Part shown: piece after piece, positions 46,021-60,205 of the stretch
Position numbering within the stretch: position 1 is the stretch's first letter
How the letters are laid out: every line of letters begins with the position of its first letter
Origin: Nemophila menziesii
Taxonomy: Eukaryota; Streptophyta; Magnoliopsida; Boraginales; Hydrophyllaceae
NCBI GenBank assembly: GCA_029959085.1
Contig: JARWIR010000010.1
Location: 16,885,001 to 16,949,000, forward strand
Direction: 5' to 3'
Length of the DNA: 64,000 nucleotides
Notes under the pieces: model-generated
Database searches by the model: none
Told to the model about the DNA's origin: nothing
What the model saw: only the letters and a program-made list of their open reading frames with translations
Translations under genes and position numbers: made by a program

Positions 46021-47804
46021 TGATGTCTCCCTATTTGTTCTAATTATTAGCCCTCTGGAGACATCATTTTAGGTGAATTATTGACTTATTAGCTAGACTT
46101 TTATGCTTATTTTGTCATATTACACTTTCTCCCTTGGAATTAGAATATTTGCATTTTTAGAGCTTTTGTGCGTTAATTTGATTATTTTTAGTGCAAAGTT
46201 AGTATGTTCTTAAATTTCAATACAAGAGGAGAAGTGAGAATTAGAGTCTTAGATTATTTTTAGTGTGTGAGGAAGTATTTTATTCGAGTTTCTAATTTTA
46301 GAGTGCACTTTCTTATTTTTAGTCTTGAATTATTGATTTATTATTTTTAAAGCATATGCGGTTTAATTATTTATTTAATGTGAAGAATTAAAAGATATAT
46401 GGTAATTAGTTAGATAACAAGTCAAGTCTAAGAAGTAAAGGAAAGAGATTTACATGGAAATAAGAAGATTAAGGAAGGATATATGCAAAGAAGGAAAATA
46501 TAAAGCTGCCAAATAAATCTGAAATTCCAGCTACATTCTAAAGACGAGCTCATAACTAAACATTGGCTAGGAATTTGGGAGAATGGTCTAGAGAAATGGA
46601 TAAAGATTTCCAAGAAAAGCGGTTTTGACTATTGGAACGCGTCAAACGAATAAGTATTGAAAGAGATATGACCAAAACATATCAGCAGCAGAATCTTACC
46701 TTTCTTAGATTTTAGGGCTGCGAATTAAAGAGTTCTTTACTTGTCTTCCACTCCAAGTAAAAACGAATTAGGGCTTCCTAGCACCTATAAATACACCCCT
46801 TAGCCTCCTTTTTTACCTACACTTCATATAATTATCAAAGAGGCTTAGGATTCAAGTCAAAGCAAGCAGGAAGGAAGAAGCTTAGAGCGGGAGCAGTCAT
46901 CTTCTCCAATTCGCAGCCAAACCCAACCTCTTAATTAGGTTTAATTTATCTTTCTTTCTGTAAACATTATGTCTTTTAATTTTATTGTCTTATCTTTATT
47001 TTCCGTTATGAGCTAAACTTCTTAAGTGCTTGAGAATCACTATATGGGTTGAACTTTAATTTATTTAATTGATGTTTTCTGATTTGGGATTTTTATAATT
47101 TAATTCGAATTGAGTAATTTAGTATTGTTTGTTATCGTAAGGTTATTTTACTATCAATTAATTAGCTAATCGAAGATAGGTCATAGTAATTAAGTTATTC
47201 ACTAGTGGCGGTGATCATCTTGACGGGGGTTTAATTACGGACATAGGTAATAAACGTAAGATAGAAATTATTGATCCCGACGGACTTAGTTAATCTTATA
47301 GCCAATTGGGTAGAGAACTTGACATTCGAAGGTGGATTATGATCGCCCTGGCGGGGTTTGTAACATATGAGAATAGCTCCTAAGTCTACCCTAACGGGGG
47401 TTAGGAGAATGTAGAATCCCGACTATTACTAGTTACTAATTTGTCCCTTAAAAGAAGCATTGATTAAGTTTATTTTGGTGAAACCCTAGCGTGACTCAAG
47501 TACTATTCTCTCATCCTTGCGTCTCTTCGTATTTTATTTTCTTTCATTAGTCTTGATTTAGTTTAATATTTACTTTATTTTCAATTTAGTTCTTAAACAA
47601 AAACAAAACAAAAAATCTATTTCTTTTACTTGTAATTGTCATTCAAGCAACTATTTACATTTATTACATAACCCCTTAGTCTTACCTAATCCGTCCCTGA
47701 GATCGAAATCCCGTTTACCGGATATTACTTGGACGACCCGTACACTTGCGGTACATGTCTTTCCTTTTTAGGTGTGTTTATTTATAACACACAAGGAGAC
47801 ACCA
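46021..47804 (+). repeat. 3' LTR of element A
   Basis: About 1784 bp, from TGATGTCTCC to GAGACACCA. Begins with a 10-bp inverted repeat (46021-46030 and 46057-46066). It has a TATA-like CTATAAATA near 46786 and CCTGGCGGGG or CCTAACGGGG motifs near its end, like the LTR of element B, but overall it is a different family. Confidence 0.85.
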
Positions 47805-48875
47805 CATGGTACCACCAATTTCCTCATCTGGAAATGGATTATAATGTCTTCAACTGTGAAAGAAACCAACTTACCCCGAATGGGAATTCTTCCATCATTA
47901 TCCCGGCTAAAGAGGCCAAGATAGAACTCTCTTACTAGCTCAATTATCAACTTTGAGTGCTTCATTGTGAAGGTCTTCCATCCTTATCGTTCCCCGATCT
48001 AAAGAAATTCTTTATACTTTCCTTTTTCCATCTTCTCGTGAAATTTGCGCTCGTGTGTGAATTACAAAGTAGGTACAATTTGAATTGCAATAGACTATAG
48101 GGCCCTAGAATTACCGGTTTTGTTGGTTGGAGGCACCTTCGCTTTGAGAGGTTGTGGAGTCTTCTTCTTCAGTATCTCGATTGCTTGAGCACTCGACTCC
48201 ACAACAACCGGTTTCTCTCTAACCACGTTACTGTTCACCCTTTTGCCTCTTTGATTTACTCACATAAACCTCGAGTTGTTTCCTCTTATTCTTACCTAAA
48301 TTTGTATTTGAACTCTTCTTCACCTCTCTCACATTCACAAGTGTCTCGGTTCTTCGCGCCGTCTTCCTTCTCCCTCAACTCAAAATTTTACTAAGTCTTG
48401 AAACTTACTCTGGAATGGATGAATGAGGTAATATTTGTAGGTGAAGATGTGTAAGGAATGTGTTTTTCTATTTGGGTATGGAGGATTTATGGTGGAATAA
48501 GAAGGAATTTAAGAATTAGTAAAAAGGATTTTTGAAATTTTCTGGTTTGATTCTTGATTTCTTGTGTTGATGAAATGATTTTGGATGGTGATTGTTGTTA
48601 GGAATGATGTATGGATGATTTTGAGTGTGAAATATGGGCGGTTTAGGTGTAATTTGATGTTTAGTTAAGCTTGGGCCGAACTCCGATGGTAGTTGAAAGC
48701 TTGGGGAAGAAGAAGGTTTGAAGGTTAGGTCAAAGTTGTAGTTGATATTAAGCTTTCTTCTTTCTTTTTTGTCACAACACGGTGCACCACGACTCTCATG
48801 CGATATATCGCACCTATTGTACAACTCAAAAAATCTCTGCCTTCGACAATCGTGGAACAGTGTTGGGCCCGGGCG
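47805..48875 (-). pseudogene. Minus-strand element E: plant-transposon-protein-like fragment
   Basis: The minus frame ending near 47812 reads LIIELVREFYLGLFSRDN and RIPIRGKLVSFTVEDIIIHF, which resembles the putative plant transposon protein domain found in ORFs of Athila-type elements. Upstream on the minus strand (48400-48730) is a Pro/Ser/His-rich open stretch of no known family. Near 48781-48812 are palindromes GGTGCACC and TGCGATATATCGCA. Fragment is cut at 47804 by the end of the element A LTR. Confidence 0.5.
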
Positions 48876-49900
48876 TGTGATAAAATAATTATGAAAAGAA
48901 AACAAGCACACCTCGGAAACCAAGATTAACTCTCCGCAAGTGTACGGATAGTTACAAGTAAAACGTAAGTAATAAGTGTTCATTCTCAGGAATTGAGGTA
49001 GCTACTCTAATTCGTGTACAATATTAGCTTAGGTGGTTATGAGTGTTCAAATTAAGAGCAAGTAAATTGAATGTATTTTTTGTTTTCTAAACTAGTAAAA
49101 CTAGAAAAAAAGCCAAGGATGCTAGTAAGAATCTATCTTATTGAAATGCGTTTCTATGAATAATGGGTGAATGGGTGATGTTTCATATTTATCAGGATTC
49201 TAGTTCAATCTAAGTTCTCTCAAGGGCGCACTTAGCTCTCTACCTTATTCATCTTTCTACTTTCGGGTAGGTTTAAGTTCCTCTTACCCTATAGACTACG
49301 TACCATGGCAATATCGTCTGATAAAAGGCAGTAGGCGCTTGTATACTAGTTTTGTAGTATCATCTGCCGGGTGTTAGGTCGATTACGACAACTCCTACTA
49401 CTTTGGTTAGAGCACAAGTACAATTATAACACATATACAAACAATGGAAATATAATTTAAAACCTAATTCAATTAAATACAAATATCCCCAATGTAATTA
49501 ATAGCAAAACAATAATCGTTTGTTCATACAATAATAATTTTAAGCAAAAGATAAACTAATAATGCATAATATAACCTTTGAATTAAATAGCTCAGAATTA
49601 ATTTATAGACAAATTAAGACTAATACTAAATTACCCAAAAGGTTTAGAGATGGAGAAACGTAGACGTGTTGCGGTGAGGCTCCAACATTGTTTCTTCCTC
49701 CTCTAGATCTTCCTGACTGCTTTTGTGGTTGAATTTCTTCTTGGAAACTGAGCTCTGGAAGACAAAAGATGACATAATACTGATATGAGCTGATATTTAT
49801 AATGTTTAAATCGTTTAAGGTGGCCATTGGACTCATTTAAATGATCTAGCCCATCCCAAAAACGTTTTACTCCAAAAGGGGACATGTTCGAGTCACGCCA
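48876..49900 (-). repeat. Probable LTR of minus-strand element E
   Basis: On the minus strand the sequence ends CGTACACTTGCGGAGAG and, further, TTATCACA, resembling LTR ends of the group in this window. No coding sequence. The far boundary and a primer site were not identified, so this is tentative. Confidence 0.4.
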
Positions 49901-49989
49901 GCTACATAATGGATAACTTCTTCGTTAAAACTTTGAATTGCAAAATCGCAGTTGCCACGCGACCGTGATTAAAATCCCTATTATTCAAA

Positions 49990-50730
49990 CCTTCTGTAGC
50001 GAGGCGAGTCTAGTAAAGCAAGACCTAAGTGGCCTCCCTAGTGAAACCTCGAATAACCTCTCCTATATGGAATTCGTCCACGAGATAGGCCTGAGAGGTC
50101 ACCGTGGTAAAACCTCTATTAAATCCTCCACACGATTTATTGAGTCCATTTGATGACCGAATGGACCACTCTCGTAAAACCTCAATTAAATAAGCCAGAC
50201 AATTTATCGAGTCCAGTAAATGACCTAATGGGCCAATCGAGTAAAACCTCGATTAAATACTCTAGAGGGGTTATCAAGTCTAGCGAAGGACCTAAGAGGT
50301 CACCTTGGTGAAACCATGATTAGATCTTCCAGCCAGGTTATTGAGTACATTGAATGACCTAAGGGACCACTCTGGTAAAACCTCAATTAAATCCTCTAAA
50401 CAGGTTATCGAGTCTAGTGAATGACCTAAGGAGTGACTCGGGTAGAACCTTGATTAAATCCTCCAAAGGGTTTTATCGATTCTAGGAAAAGACTTGAGGG
50501 ACCACTCTGGTAAAACATCATTTAAATCCTCCAAACAAGTTATCAAATCTAGTAAATTACCTAAGGTTTCACTCTAGTAAAACCTCGATTTAATCCTCCA
50601 GACTGGTCATCGAGTTCAGCGATGGACATATGGAGTCACTCTGGTTAAACGTTGAGTAAATCTTCCAAATGGATTATCGAGTTCAGCGAATGTCCTAAGC
50701 GGCACTCATGTAAAACCTCGGTCCAATCTC
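49990..50730. repeat. Degenerate minisatellite, 67-bp period
   Basis: About eleven units, each with AAAACCTCGATTAAATCCTC, then GGTTATCGAGTC and GAATGACCTAAGG. AAAACCT-type anchors fall at about 50044, 50108, 50177, 50243, 50310, 50377, 50445, 50511, 50579, 50647 and 50713. Confidence 0.85.
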
Positions 50731-51900
50731 CCAAAAAGGTTATTGAGTATGAAATTATTCCATCAATATGGAACTTTGACCTAAAACCTATGAAGGTTAA
50801 CACAATCAATTTTAAGAAACCTTAGTACAATACATCGAAAGGTTATCGAGTATTAAATTATTCCATCAACATGAAACTTAGACCTAAAACCTATGAAGTT
50901 TACCATGGTCGATCAAACCAACCTCGGTTCCATCTCTCAGAAAAGCCACTGAGTATGAAATTATTTTATCAATATGGAATTTTGATATGAAATATACAAA
51001 TGTTAATATGTTTTATCTAAGAAACCTCCATTTAATCTCTCATAAAGTTTACTGAGTATGAAATTATTCGATCAACATGAAATTTTGATCTAAAACCTGT
51101 AAAGCTTAGCACAGTTAATATAAGAAACCTCGGTTTAATCTCTCATGTAGGTTATTGAGTATGCATTTTCCATCTACATAGAATTTCCACCTAAAACCTA
51201 TGGATGTTAACACGATCGATCTAAGAAACCTTGGTTCAATCTCTTATATGGGTTACCAAGTATGAAATTATTCCATCAACATGGAACTTTGACCTAAAAC
51301 CTATAAAGGCTTACATGACCGATCCAAGAAACCTCGTTCAAATATCTCAGAAAGGTTATCGAATATGAAATTATTACATCAACACGAATCTTTGATTTAA
51401 AACCTATGAAGGTTAACATCATGCATATAAGGAACCTCAGTTCAATATCTCAGATGGGTTATCGTGTATGAATTTGTTCCATCAACATGGAACTTGGAAC
51501 TAAAACCTATGAAGGTTAACATGGGTGATCTAGGAAACCTTTTTACAATCTTGTTGAAAGTTTATCGTGTAGGTAATTATTCCATAACTATGTTACTTCG
51601 ACCTAAAACCTATGAAAGTTAATTTGGTTGATCTAAATAGTCTTAGTTTAATATTGTATAAAAGTTATTGAGTAAAACATTATTCAAGTGATGCGGAACA
51701 CGACCTAAAACCTAATAAGGGTAACACGACCGAACTAACAACCTCGATTCAATTTCTTAGAAAATTTATCTAGTAAGAAGCCATTCCAACAACATGGAGT
51801 GTCCACCTTAAACCTAACTTGGTTGAACACGATTAAACCTCTAAAAGACTTGGCAAGTCCCATTTACAGGAAATCTTGAGTGAAACCAATAAACTTGTCA
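50731..51900. repeat. Degenerate minisatellite, 103-bp period
   Basis: About eleven units directly following the 67-bp array. Each keeps the AACCTCGGTTCAATCTC and GGTTATCGAGT parts but has an added segment with ATTATTCCATCAACATGGAA and GACCTAAAACCTATGAAGGT. GAGTATG-type anchors fall at about 50730, 50841, 50945, 51046, 51148, 51251, 51354, 51458, 51561, 51664 and 51767. Confidence 0.85.
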
Positions 51901-52242
51901 GAAATCATGCCCCAAATTCTTAAGGGGTAGGTCGAAAGAAGAAATGAGACATGCATTGAATTTTTCTGTTAAAGGTAAAAAGTGTAAATTACCATCTTTG
52001 TGAGCAATTACTTGATGTGGATAAAGGCACATATAAGAAGGTAAACGAGAAAATGCCCGTCTTTGCTAGGATAACGTCATACAATGTCAACCAACCACCA
52101 ACGATATATCCTAAATCAGGAAAGGTGAATTCAAGATTAGAAGAAAATATGTTAGATATATTATCAGTCCAGAAGTGAAAATATAACTTTATTCTCAATG
52201 GGCCTCTCGGAAGAATGCCAAAAGGCAAAAATGATTATGACA

Positions 52243-52244
<2 letters not shown>
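51901..52244. other. Stretch between minisatellite and microsatellite
   Basis: No gene that I can assign. A 79-codon minus frame (52228-51989) is open, with GYIVGGWLTLYDVILAKTGI, but matches no family I know. Confidence 0.3.

Positions 52245-52322
<78 letters not shown>
52245..52322. repeat. (AT)39 microsatellite
   Basis: 78 uninterrupted bases of alternating A and T. The predicted Tyr-Ile frame across it is meaningless. Confidence 0.98.
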
Positions 52323-52324
<2 letters not shown>

Positions 52325-52774
52325 CCTCCAAACAACATCAATTTCAAAAGCAAAAACAAAAAGCAAGACCTTCAAGCTAGCGACGACGATCCAGATGAAG
52401 AAGCCGAAGAAGAAAAACCAACATCATCTTTGGAGGAAAGGGGGGGTGGGGGAGGAGCGTCGACCAAGGAGGCAATTTGGGTGTTCTCGAAAACCTATTT
52501 TAACTCTGGGTGAGTTGTGTAGAATTCGTCATGCAGCTGGCGCGTGCTGAAACGTTTTACAATAGATTCCTCAAAGTGCACCGACTAAAAGGAAGTATTT
52601 TCCTCCCCCTGAGGAGTCGCATCGACATGCTATCACAAACCCTTGATAATCTTGTCCTTCTACTTCAACTCTTCATGAAGATCGCTCAGTTCTTTGAAAA
52701 CTTAAACGTTTACCTCATAATGCATTTATTTAGAGCAAAGGTAAGGTGCAGACTACTTGCAATCCTCTCCCATG
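52323..52774. other. Unassigned stretch left of block copy 3
   Basis: Open in one frame from 52510 to 52851 (113 codons), but the frame crosses into the repeat block and shows no family. Nothing else seen. Confidence 0.3.
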
Positions 52775-55369
52775 GCCTCAACGATGGCACTGCGCGACAT
52801 AGACATCACGATAAATTTTATAACTTCATCATGGAAAGACCGATGGTATAGATTTGAGCTCGAAACTGAAGAGAGAGAAATATGTGTGGGATGTGCTTGA
52901 ATCACATTCTATTGATAAAAGGAAAAAATGAAAAAATAATGAAACATGATTGGCCCGAATAGGATATATATAGGTCATGAAGAAGTCCAAAGTAATAGGA
53001 AGACTCACCCCCGTGATCGACGTAAACAATGAAGGAACCAAGAAGAAGTAATAAAGACGTCCCTTAAAAGACATAAATGAGGCACTTGATTGTTTAAAGT
53101 TAGTGGGAACCACAAAAAAGGATTATCGAGTACATAATGACACAATTTTTGATAAAAGCAAACCAACACATTTAAATAAAAATAAAAGGGAAAACCATAT
53201 GCATGAAGAACACACGTGACATTTCATGATAAAGATCTGAAAAAGTTCATAAGCTCGACCTCGGTTCAACCTACTAAGGGAAAATAGATCCCATGTACCC
53301 CCTACGAATAGGGAGTTCCCCAGATTTAAAAGGGTAATTGATAAAAATAAGGTAGAACTTTGAATTATCAAAATGAAGATATGTAGTTAGCGGTATCGAA
53401 ATATATCAATCTTGAGCCTACCAAGCCAACATGTGGGATACAACATTAAATAAGGCCACACCCGTATAGAGGAACATGGTAAAGTGAAAGTGTGGGACAT
53501 GACATCAAGCATGTATGCCATAATCAGATGAAAAGTTGTAGCATCCAATTTAACTAACCACTCACTAGACAACAATATAAATATCGAAACTACATAAAAA
53601 AGAAGATATCAAAGAAATATAAACATGAATCACTTGAATTAGAAAGAGGTGATTGTAGTTAGCTTACAATAAATGTATGCATAATTCAAGTAATCACAAG
53701 GCCATTATGAGCTAAATCATTAATATATTTTATCTTTCTCTAACTATTTTACTTGTGTTCAAACAAGTTTTTACTCACCAATCGAGTCCAACACAACACT
53801 TAAACTGCTACAAATCACTCAACCAAATCAGTTATATTTTGATAAATAATAACTGGTAAAATCTGTCATATCAAGATGAATATGAAAGATAAAAGAAGAG
53901 AGACAAAAAAAAATGCCAGTATAGATTAGAAAATATGAATAAATTTTTTGAAATAATGTTTGGTATTGGTTATGAATACGGAGGATAAGTTAAGTAATCT
54001 TCTTTATTTATTCTCGGACTCGGCTTCTAAAAGGTTTTGGGCTAATAAAAGAATTTGGACCGACCTGGATTTAAAATTGTAATAATTTTTGGCCTGAGTT
54101 AATTCGATATACGCTCAAACTTTAGTTTGGGCCATTTCCAAAATATTCACTTGTTACAAAACCCTAAATACTTATAAGAGTCTCGTAGCCGTCATATTTC
54201 CAACGAAATGTATAACTAAAGAGTAGTAGATAGAGAATAATCATACTGGAGGAAAGTAATACATGGAGAGAAATCGAAACCAAAGAAAGAGTCAAAATCA
54301 CACTCATCAATGTTTTTTTGGATACAGGGAGATCCAAAGGACCGTGACACACTCATCAATGTTGATAGGTAATTTTTTAAATACTTTCTAGATCTGTAAT
54401 ATATCTTTGTGCCTATTTAATGTTGTGTTTGATGTTTTACATAGATTCATAATCTAAAATTTCACTGAAAGTTAATTAACTACTATATTAGTGATTTATT
54501 TATCATTCTATGATATAATGAATTATTGATTTTTTGTTTATATAGTACTTTGTTTGAAAGTTTGTTTATTTATAAAATTTAAATAGAACTATTTGTTAAG
54601 ATTATTTTATATTAAGTTCATTTAATCATTCAATTTAATATGTATCATATGTATATTATTTAAGTTGGATTTTATTTTTTAAAGTATTGTGAAATATTTT
54701 TTTACAGGTTGATGGTAAGATTGTTGGACATGACATTTCAAAAATTATAAAAGGTAAATAATACAAACTTAAAATTATCCATACATTTTAATGGCTTCAA
54801 TTTTCATTTTTCAGTAACATACATTCATATATAAATTTTTTATTTATATTTTATTAATTTAAGTTAATTAGTGCATTATAATGTTTAGATGTTTTATGAG
54901 TATCTTTGCGTACTATATTATTTTCTACTTTTTGTTCTTCATTTTGCATAAAAGATATGGTAGGTAGACGTTTCATTTTACAGATAACACTTAATTCTTC
55001 ATACATTCTATAAGCTTTTATATAAGATTCATCAACTTGAATCTTCGCATCCTAAAATCTTACAAAGCACCAGAATTTGTTCCCATTTCTCTCATCATGT
55101 ACGCATGAGAAGTGTGTACTTTTCAGATATTTATCTCTCGTTCTTAAGGTCAATAAATTAGATATGAATATATTAAGTGAGTTTTTTCCATAAATAACTA
55201 TTACTAAAATCTAATTGAAAGTTAACCCAAGCCCAACCCTAAGTTTTACAATTGTAATTCATAAATTCGTAATACTCAACATATGATATTTGGACTTGCA
55301 CTTCTCTCTTTTATCTTATATAGTATATTTATATGTGTTCTAGTTAAGTTGGACTATAATTGTTGCGAG

Positions 55370-56890
55370 AATTACCGCTAGCGACCGCCCAAATCGTCGC
55401 TAGTGGTATGAAAATTGGTAGCTAAAAGTGATTATCACCTTTAGCAATAGTTAGCGGTTGCTAAAAGGTCGACGTTAGTTGCTAGTCTTTAGAGGTACCC
55501 ATCTACCTAGAGAACTCTTTTTTGGTCTCTTAACGTGATACATTACCAACCAGCGGATTGCTCGCTAAAGTTAGGGTATTTTAGAAACCACTAGCGGTTG
55601 CAAGTACGTTAGTAGCTTTAACGACTATGTGTGACAATTAATACTTCAAACTCTTTTACGAGTACACAGTGGTCGCTAGACTTTTTTAACTTTAGAGACA
55701 ACGTAGTGGTCGCTAGTACTCCCTTGTTCGGCCACTAGGTGGTCGCTTGAGTTGTATAAATAAAATTTAAGAGATTTTTTATTTATTCATTTAAAGTTCT
55801 TCATTACCACACCTACTAAACCCAAATTACACTAAAAGCATACTAAATCTAAAATAATCAACAAATTTAAGTTTTTTTGCTATACAAAATAAAACCAACC
55901 AACTTATACTATTAGTCTGTATCGTATTCGTCCTGCTCAAGGTCAATAATCTCATCATCACTATCTGTATTCACCATCTGGTGGAAATCATCCTCATATG
56001 CATTGTAGTCTCAAGTATCGTGCGACTCTTTCTCATCATCTACAATAGTTGGATCATGCTCTTATCTATCTTGGTCTACTTCGGTGGATTCTTCATTATT
56101 CATGTTTAATCCATATATCTATAATGTGCCATTCACAATAGGTATTGACTCAGAGGTATCAATCGTCAAAATGACACCCACAATATCTCCACTCCAACCG
56201 TGATGATCACTTATTTAACATTTTAAACACAATAATATAAAGCATAAAAAATAAAAAATAAATTATAAATGGAAAATGAAAGAAATACCTCAACGAAATT
56301 AGTAGATTGAATGATAGAAATGAGTCCCACTGAATTGGGCTATCTTTGGTGGTATCCATGGTGGCACAAGAGATGTGGCGGAAAATGATGGCTCCATTGT
56401 GAGATTTTTTGAAATTGATTTTTTTTTGGGAAGGTTATTAAGATTGTGGAAAAATATGGATTGAGAAAGTTTCTACAAATACGTTTTGTAGTTGCTATAC
56501 AACCCCCTGTAGCGACCGTTTGAGGGTGGCTGCCAAATGATGTGTATCTTTAAGTGACCACTATTGTAATCGGTAATTTATTTTAAATTTTTTTATTTAA
56601 TGTATCTTTACGGATTATTGTGGTGGTCGCTAATAACCTCTAGTTACTAGCGATTGATTGGTGGTCGGTATAAAGTTTTTCTTAATTTTTTTATGTTAAA
56701 TAAAATATTATCCATCAATAACGTGGTCTTTATTAGTTGGCACGTACCCCTTTAGTGACCGCACCACTCGCCAAAAGACTTAAATACTTTTTTTTATTTT
56801 TGAAAATCATTATTGATCGCGAAAATTCCTATAATTAGCGACTACCTGGGTGGTCTTCAGAAGTGTGGTGATTAAAAGACATCCTCTAGT
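55370..56890. mobile_element. GTGGTCGCTA-rich DNA-transposon-like segment, second copy
   Basis: Same as 760-2290 with a few substitutions; same motif clusters at both ends. It is part of block copy 3. Confidence 0.5.
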
Positions 56891-56923
56891 AATGTAGTTG
56901 GAGTAATTAGGTTGAACTTTGTG

Positions 56924-57297
56924 CATTGAAGGAGAAGTTTGGGCTCTTCTGCTTGCTCTCAGAACAGCAGGGGCAAATAATACTCAGAGTAGCATTTTCT
57001 ACTCTGACAACCTTAAGCTGCTTCAAGGAATCAACAAAAAGGGAAGTCTCCACTGGAGTCTAAACCCAATTATCGAAGAAATTAATGGATGGTTAAATGA
57101 TTTTCCGTTATGGAAAATAGCGTACACTAAGAGAGAGCATAACCTAGTAGCTGACGCATTAGCAAAATGTATTAGAAGAAACATTAGTCTACTGGGATGG
57201 AAGGATTACTCGATAACTAGATCGACTAGCTATTTACTTAGTTTTTTATCTTCATTGTAATCTCCGCTTTTTTTACGTTTGTCAAAAAAAAAAAAAA
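56924..57297 (+). mobile_element. 5'-truncated LINE, second copy
   Basis: Same insertion as at 2.3 kb, with the RNase H frame 56919-57260 (FYSDNLKLLQGI, HNLVADALAK) and a 14-A tail. The target duplication GGTTGAACTTTGTG is exact here (56910-56923 and 57298-57311). Confidence 0.85.
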
Positions 57298-57946
57298 GGT
57301 TGAACTTTGTGGAGTTTCTATGTAGCCGAGCTCAGAAACCCATGCGTGCCTACATAGTATGAAAAATTATACTGTTCACCCATTTGTAATGATCTTTCCC
57401 CGGTCACCGTTTTTGTTATATTAAAGCATACCAACCCCTATATTATCAATATTTGGTATAGATTACATGTTTCACGATAGAGGTAACGTATACATACTAT
57501 TTTACACACAAACACATACAAGATCAAACTCAACATAGCAATCTTGCTTGTGTGCCATCTCAAATGCTAAACCTGACAACTTACATGCAGATCCATTAGG
57601 AGGAGTTCCAATAAAGGCCCATTAGAGTTCCCAAATAAAGGGTATGGTTGACCGAGTAAATGGACAATGAGTACGTACGTAGACCTGGAAGGAATCTAAC
57701 CTTGAACAAAATTTAAGGTAACAAATTTCCAGGAGACACCCCTCGAAGTCAGGCAAGGTAAAGAACGTGTTGAAAGATGTGAAGTCTTCGGTAAGTGGAC
57801 GGCCCGGTTGCGCATGGCTTGATTCAAGGATCAACCGATAAGTTCACTCGTTGCTGACTCACTTCGTTCTAAACTCAGTGGTGGGACACGTGGCAATCCG
57901 GGATTTACTGTGCAGGAAAAAAAGGTGGGATCTGCTTTGGTTGGAT

Positions 57947-59065
<1,119 letters not shown>

Positions 59066-59112
59066 CTATAGTATAAATATGTTTTTCTTCATATTTATCT
59101 TTTTTAAGGTTG

Positions 59113-59228
59113 AGATAGATAGTTGGTTAGGTTACTCTGCAGAGACCAAGAGGTCCTGGGATCGAATCTCATTGGAGTTAAAATGACTCCGAATCCAAAG
59201 TGGCTCTCCCATGTATTAAAAAAAAAAA
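59113..59228 (+). mobile_element. tRNA-derived SINE, second copy
   Basis: Same 116-bp SINE as at 4501, flanked by ATCTTTTTTAAGGTTG at 59097-59112 and 59229-59244. Confidence 0.85.
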
Positions 59229-59458
59229 ATCTTTTTTAAGGTTGCATAATGTTTTAACTAATTGGAAAATTTGTCATGTATGTTATGTTAACAAATATGT
59301 TAGTTGAAAGATTAACACCAAGAGTGCGTCACTTAATTTGTTACAATGACGCCTTTATTAGTGACAAAGTAAGCACACGCCTCTCTTACAATGACTGCAA
59401 TCAGACGTGTGTTAGATAAAGAGGAAAACACGTAACATTAATACCCAATGGTATATTG

Positions 59459-60205
59459 TGACAGAGAGCTGTGAACAAGTTTCTCTGTGCAGATTGTGCA
59501 GATTAAGTAGGCCCAAAAAAAGAGATACTTGTGGCCCAAACTAATTTAATAAAATTTGGCCTAAAATTCATCCAATAAAAAATTAGGGCTCAAACCTTTA
59601 ATCCAAGAGCAAAAAAAAATTATTAATTTAGCAGGCCTCCACTAGACAAAAATAACAAAAGAAATTTCTAAACCTCTTTTTTTTTTTTTTTTACAAAAAG
59701 AATAAAAAAAAATTCATTCAAAATATTCAATTAGGTAACATGCTCTGATACCAATTGTTACCCTAGAATGTAAACAAGAAGGTTTATTAGACAAACCTTA
59801 TACGCAACGGATTGAAATGAAAAGTCCTGAATTTTAGCCTTCTTGTAATCGATTGAATTGGAATGAATCGCTTCTGCTTCTGGTCGTAAGTTTAATTACT
59901 AGAACTAAACCTTTTGTTTTCACCACCTAAATGTCTAAGAATTATCTATTGTGTGTTATTGATTTTGAGAGAAAATATTTGTACGCTTGAATTGTGTCGT
60001 CTGTGTTGTTGTGATTTTCTGAGAAAGAGAGGCTCTATTTATAGAGCTGGAGAGTTGGTTTATTGCCTGTAAATAAACCACTCTTCCACTTTCTCCACCT
60101 CCTCCACCATCTAAGTGGGAAGTTATCTTTGATAACTTCCCAGTACGCTTATGTCTTTCCCATCATGGGTGACATTGGATAAAAATAATTTTTTATCTCT
60201 TTCAA
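59459..60205 (-). mobile_element. Inverted copia 5' end: leader, primer site and LTR
   Basis: 59757-60205 is the reverse complement of the copia LTR at 18646-19092. Adjoining it on the minus strand is ATTGGTATCAGAGCA (59742-59756), complementary to initiator tRNA-Met, the usual copia primer site. Bases 59459-59741 are AT-rich leader without gag. The rest of the element is gone where block copy 3 ends. Confidence 0.85.

Larger units (their letters stand above)
30290..47804 (+). mobile_element. Ty3/gypsy element A (Athila/Tat type), 5'-truncated, split by element B
   Basis: Runs from inside gag (30290) to its 3' LTR end (47804), with element B inserted at 34542-42133. Gag, protease, RT, RNase H and integrase follow in gypsy order. 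After pol come the signature GACGTTAAACAAAAG (43188), a palindrome-rich spacer, a small open frame, and a long non-coding part with five polypurine-like motifs. The 5' LTR, primer site and gag start are missing, so insertion age cannot be estimated from LTRs. All coding parts carry stops or frameshifts. Confidence 0.9.

Noticed and set aside
52215..52550. Frame with a long Tyr-Ile repeat
   Set aside because: Product of the (AT)n microsatellite.
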